From contig NC_059297.1 in the NCBI RefSeq assembly GCF_017591435.1, forward strand, positions 670,580-734,579: a DNA stretch of 64,000 nt, in the 5' to 3' direction. Every line of letters starts with the position of its first letter. Positions within the stretch are counted from its first letter, which is position 1. Source of the stretch: Portunus trituberculatus (Eukaryota > Arthropoda > Malacostraca > Decapoda > Portunidae). The position numbers and the translations under genes were made by a program. This document shows, in pieces, positions 54,916 through 64,000 of the stretch. The notes below the pieces were generated by a model that was not told where the DNA came from, did not search any database, and was given only the letters and a program-made list of their open reading frames with translations.

Positions 54916-55043
54916 CAATCTAACTCACAACCAAGATCTCATAAAGTGATGGACATATCAAGCCAAATGGTCCAGGCGTTGGTGTCAAGGGAGAGAGAGT
55001 TGGCTATACAAATATATCAAGGGAACCATGGTAGGTATTCAAG

Positions 55044-63897
<8,854 letters not shown>

Positions 63898-63930
63898 GGC
63901 ACATGATTGCAGTTTAGCTGTTGTGTACAG

Positions 63931-63942
63931 TATATATATATA
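63931..63942 (-). promoter_or_regulatory. TATA-like box upstream of the mannanase start
   Basis: TATATATATATA lies 34-45 bases upstream of the start codon on the minus strand. If it is a working TATA box, transcription starts near 63905-63912 and the 5' UTR is only about 10-15 bases. It could instead be one more short (TA)n repeat, since the window is full of them. Confidence 0.4.
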
Positions 63943-64000
63943 CAATTTCCGAGCTACTTTACCCTTCTCCTCCCCCTTCCTAGCAACAGTGGTTGTTTAT

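Overview
The window looks like nuclear DNA from a decapod crustacean (crab, shrimp or crayfish type; I cannot name the species). The reasons are an extreme load of long perfect microsatellites, tRNA-Val-headed SINEs joined to (CA)n, decapod-style non-LTR retrotransposons, small MITEs, and one spliced arthropod gene. I see no bacterial, phage, plasmid or CRISPR content. Almost every long open reading frame outside the gene and the transposons is a translated simple repeat.

The one convincing host gene lies on the minus strand at 55044-63897. I rebuilt it as nine coding exons with GT-AG introns and compatible phases, giving a 378-residue secreted glycoside hydrolase family 5 protein, best read as a mannan endo-1,4-beta-mannosidase (digestive mannanase, probably of the GH5_10 type found in animals). 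It has a signal peptide, the acid/base Glu in Asn-Glu-Pro (E181), the nucleophile Glu in Ile-Gly-Glu (E312), a stop codon, a poly(A) signal 129 bases downstream and a TATA-like box upstream. Intron 1 (3.75 kb) carries a 1,412-bp perfect (AT)n array, a dead LINE with a SINE inside it, and a SINE fragment. Several other introns have microsatellites touching their splice sites.

Layout. 1-9.6 kb: intergenic DNA with (TA)n, (GT)n and (CT)n arrays, two copies of a TTAA-flanked MITE and one SINE-C. 9.6-11 kb: head-to-tail SINE cluster A-B-B-B joined by (CA)n. 11-20 kb: dense (GA/CT)n arrays, a second MITE family, a diverged tandem duplication and two SINE-A copies. 20.6-21.4 kb: a second A-B SINE cluster. 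22-38 kb: more MITEs and very long (GT)n, (CT)n, (TTA)n and (GTN)n tracts. 38-45 kb: polypurine (GGA)n and (GAA)n tracts and a LINE remnant split by a MITE. 45-49 kb: SINE-A, a PIF/Harbinger-type MITE with a transposase remnant, a 119-bp tandem duplication and a MITE nested in a MITE. 49.7-53.8 kb: a nearly full-length but broken endonuclease/reverse-transcriptase LINE on the minus strand, with SINEs inserted. 55-63.9 kb: the mannanase gene.

The most interesting signals are the mannanase gene with microsatellites at its splice sites, the TTAA-targeting MITE family whose target preference is shown by filled and empty sites inside this same window, the MITE nested in its own family, the composite SINE clusters in which two different tRNA-Val-type heads share one body and one (CA)n tail, and the Harbinger-like element with its TAA target duplication. 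Family names come from memory of conserved motifs; no database search was run.
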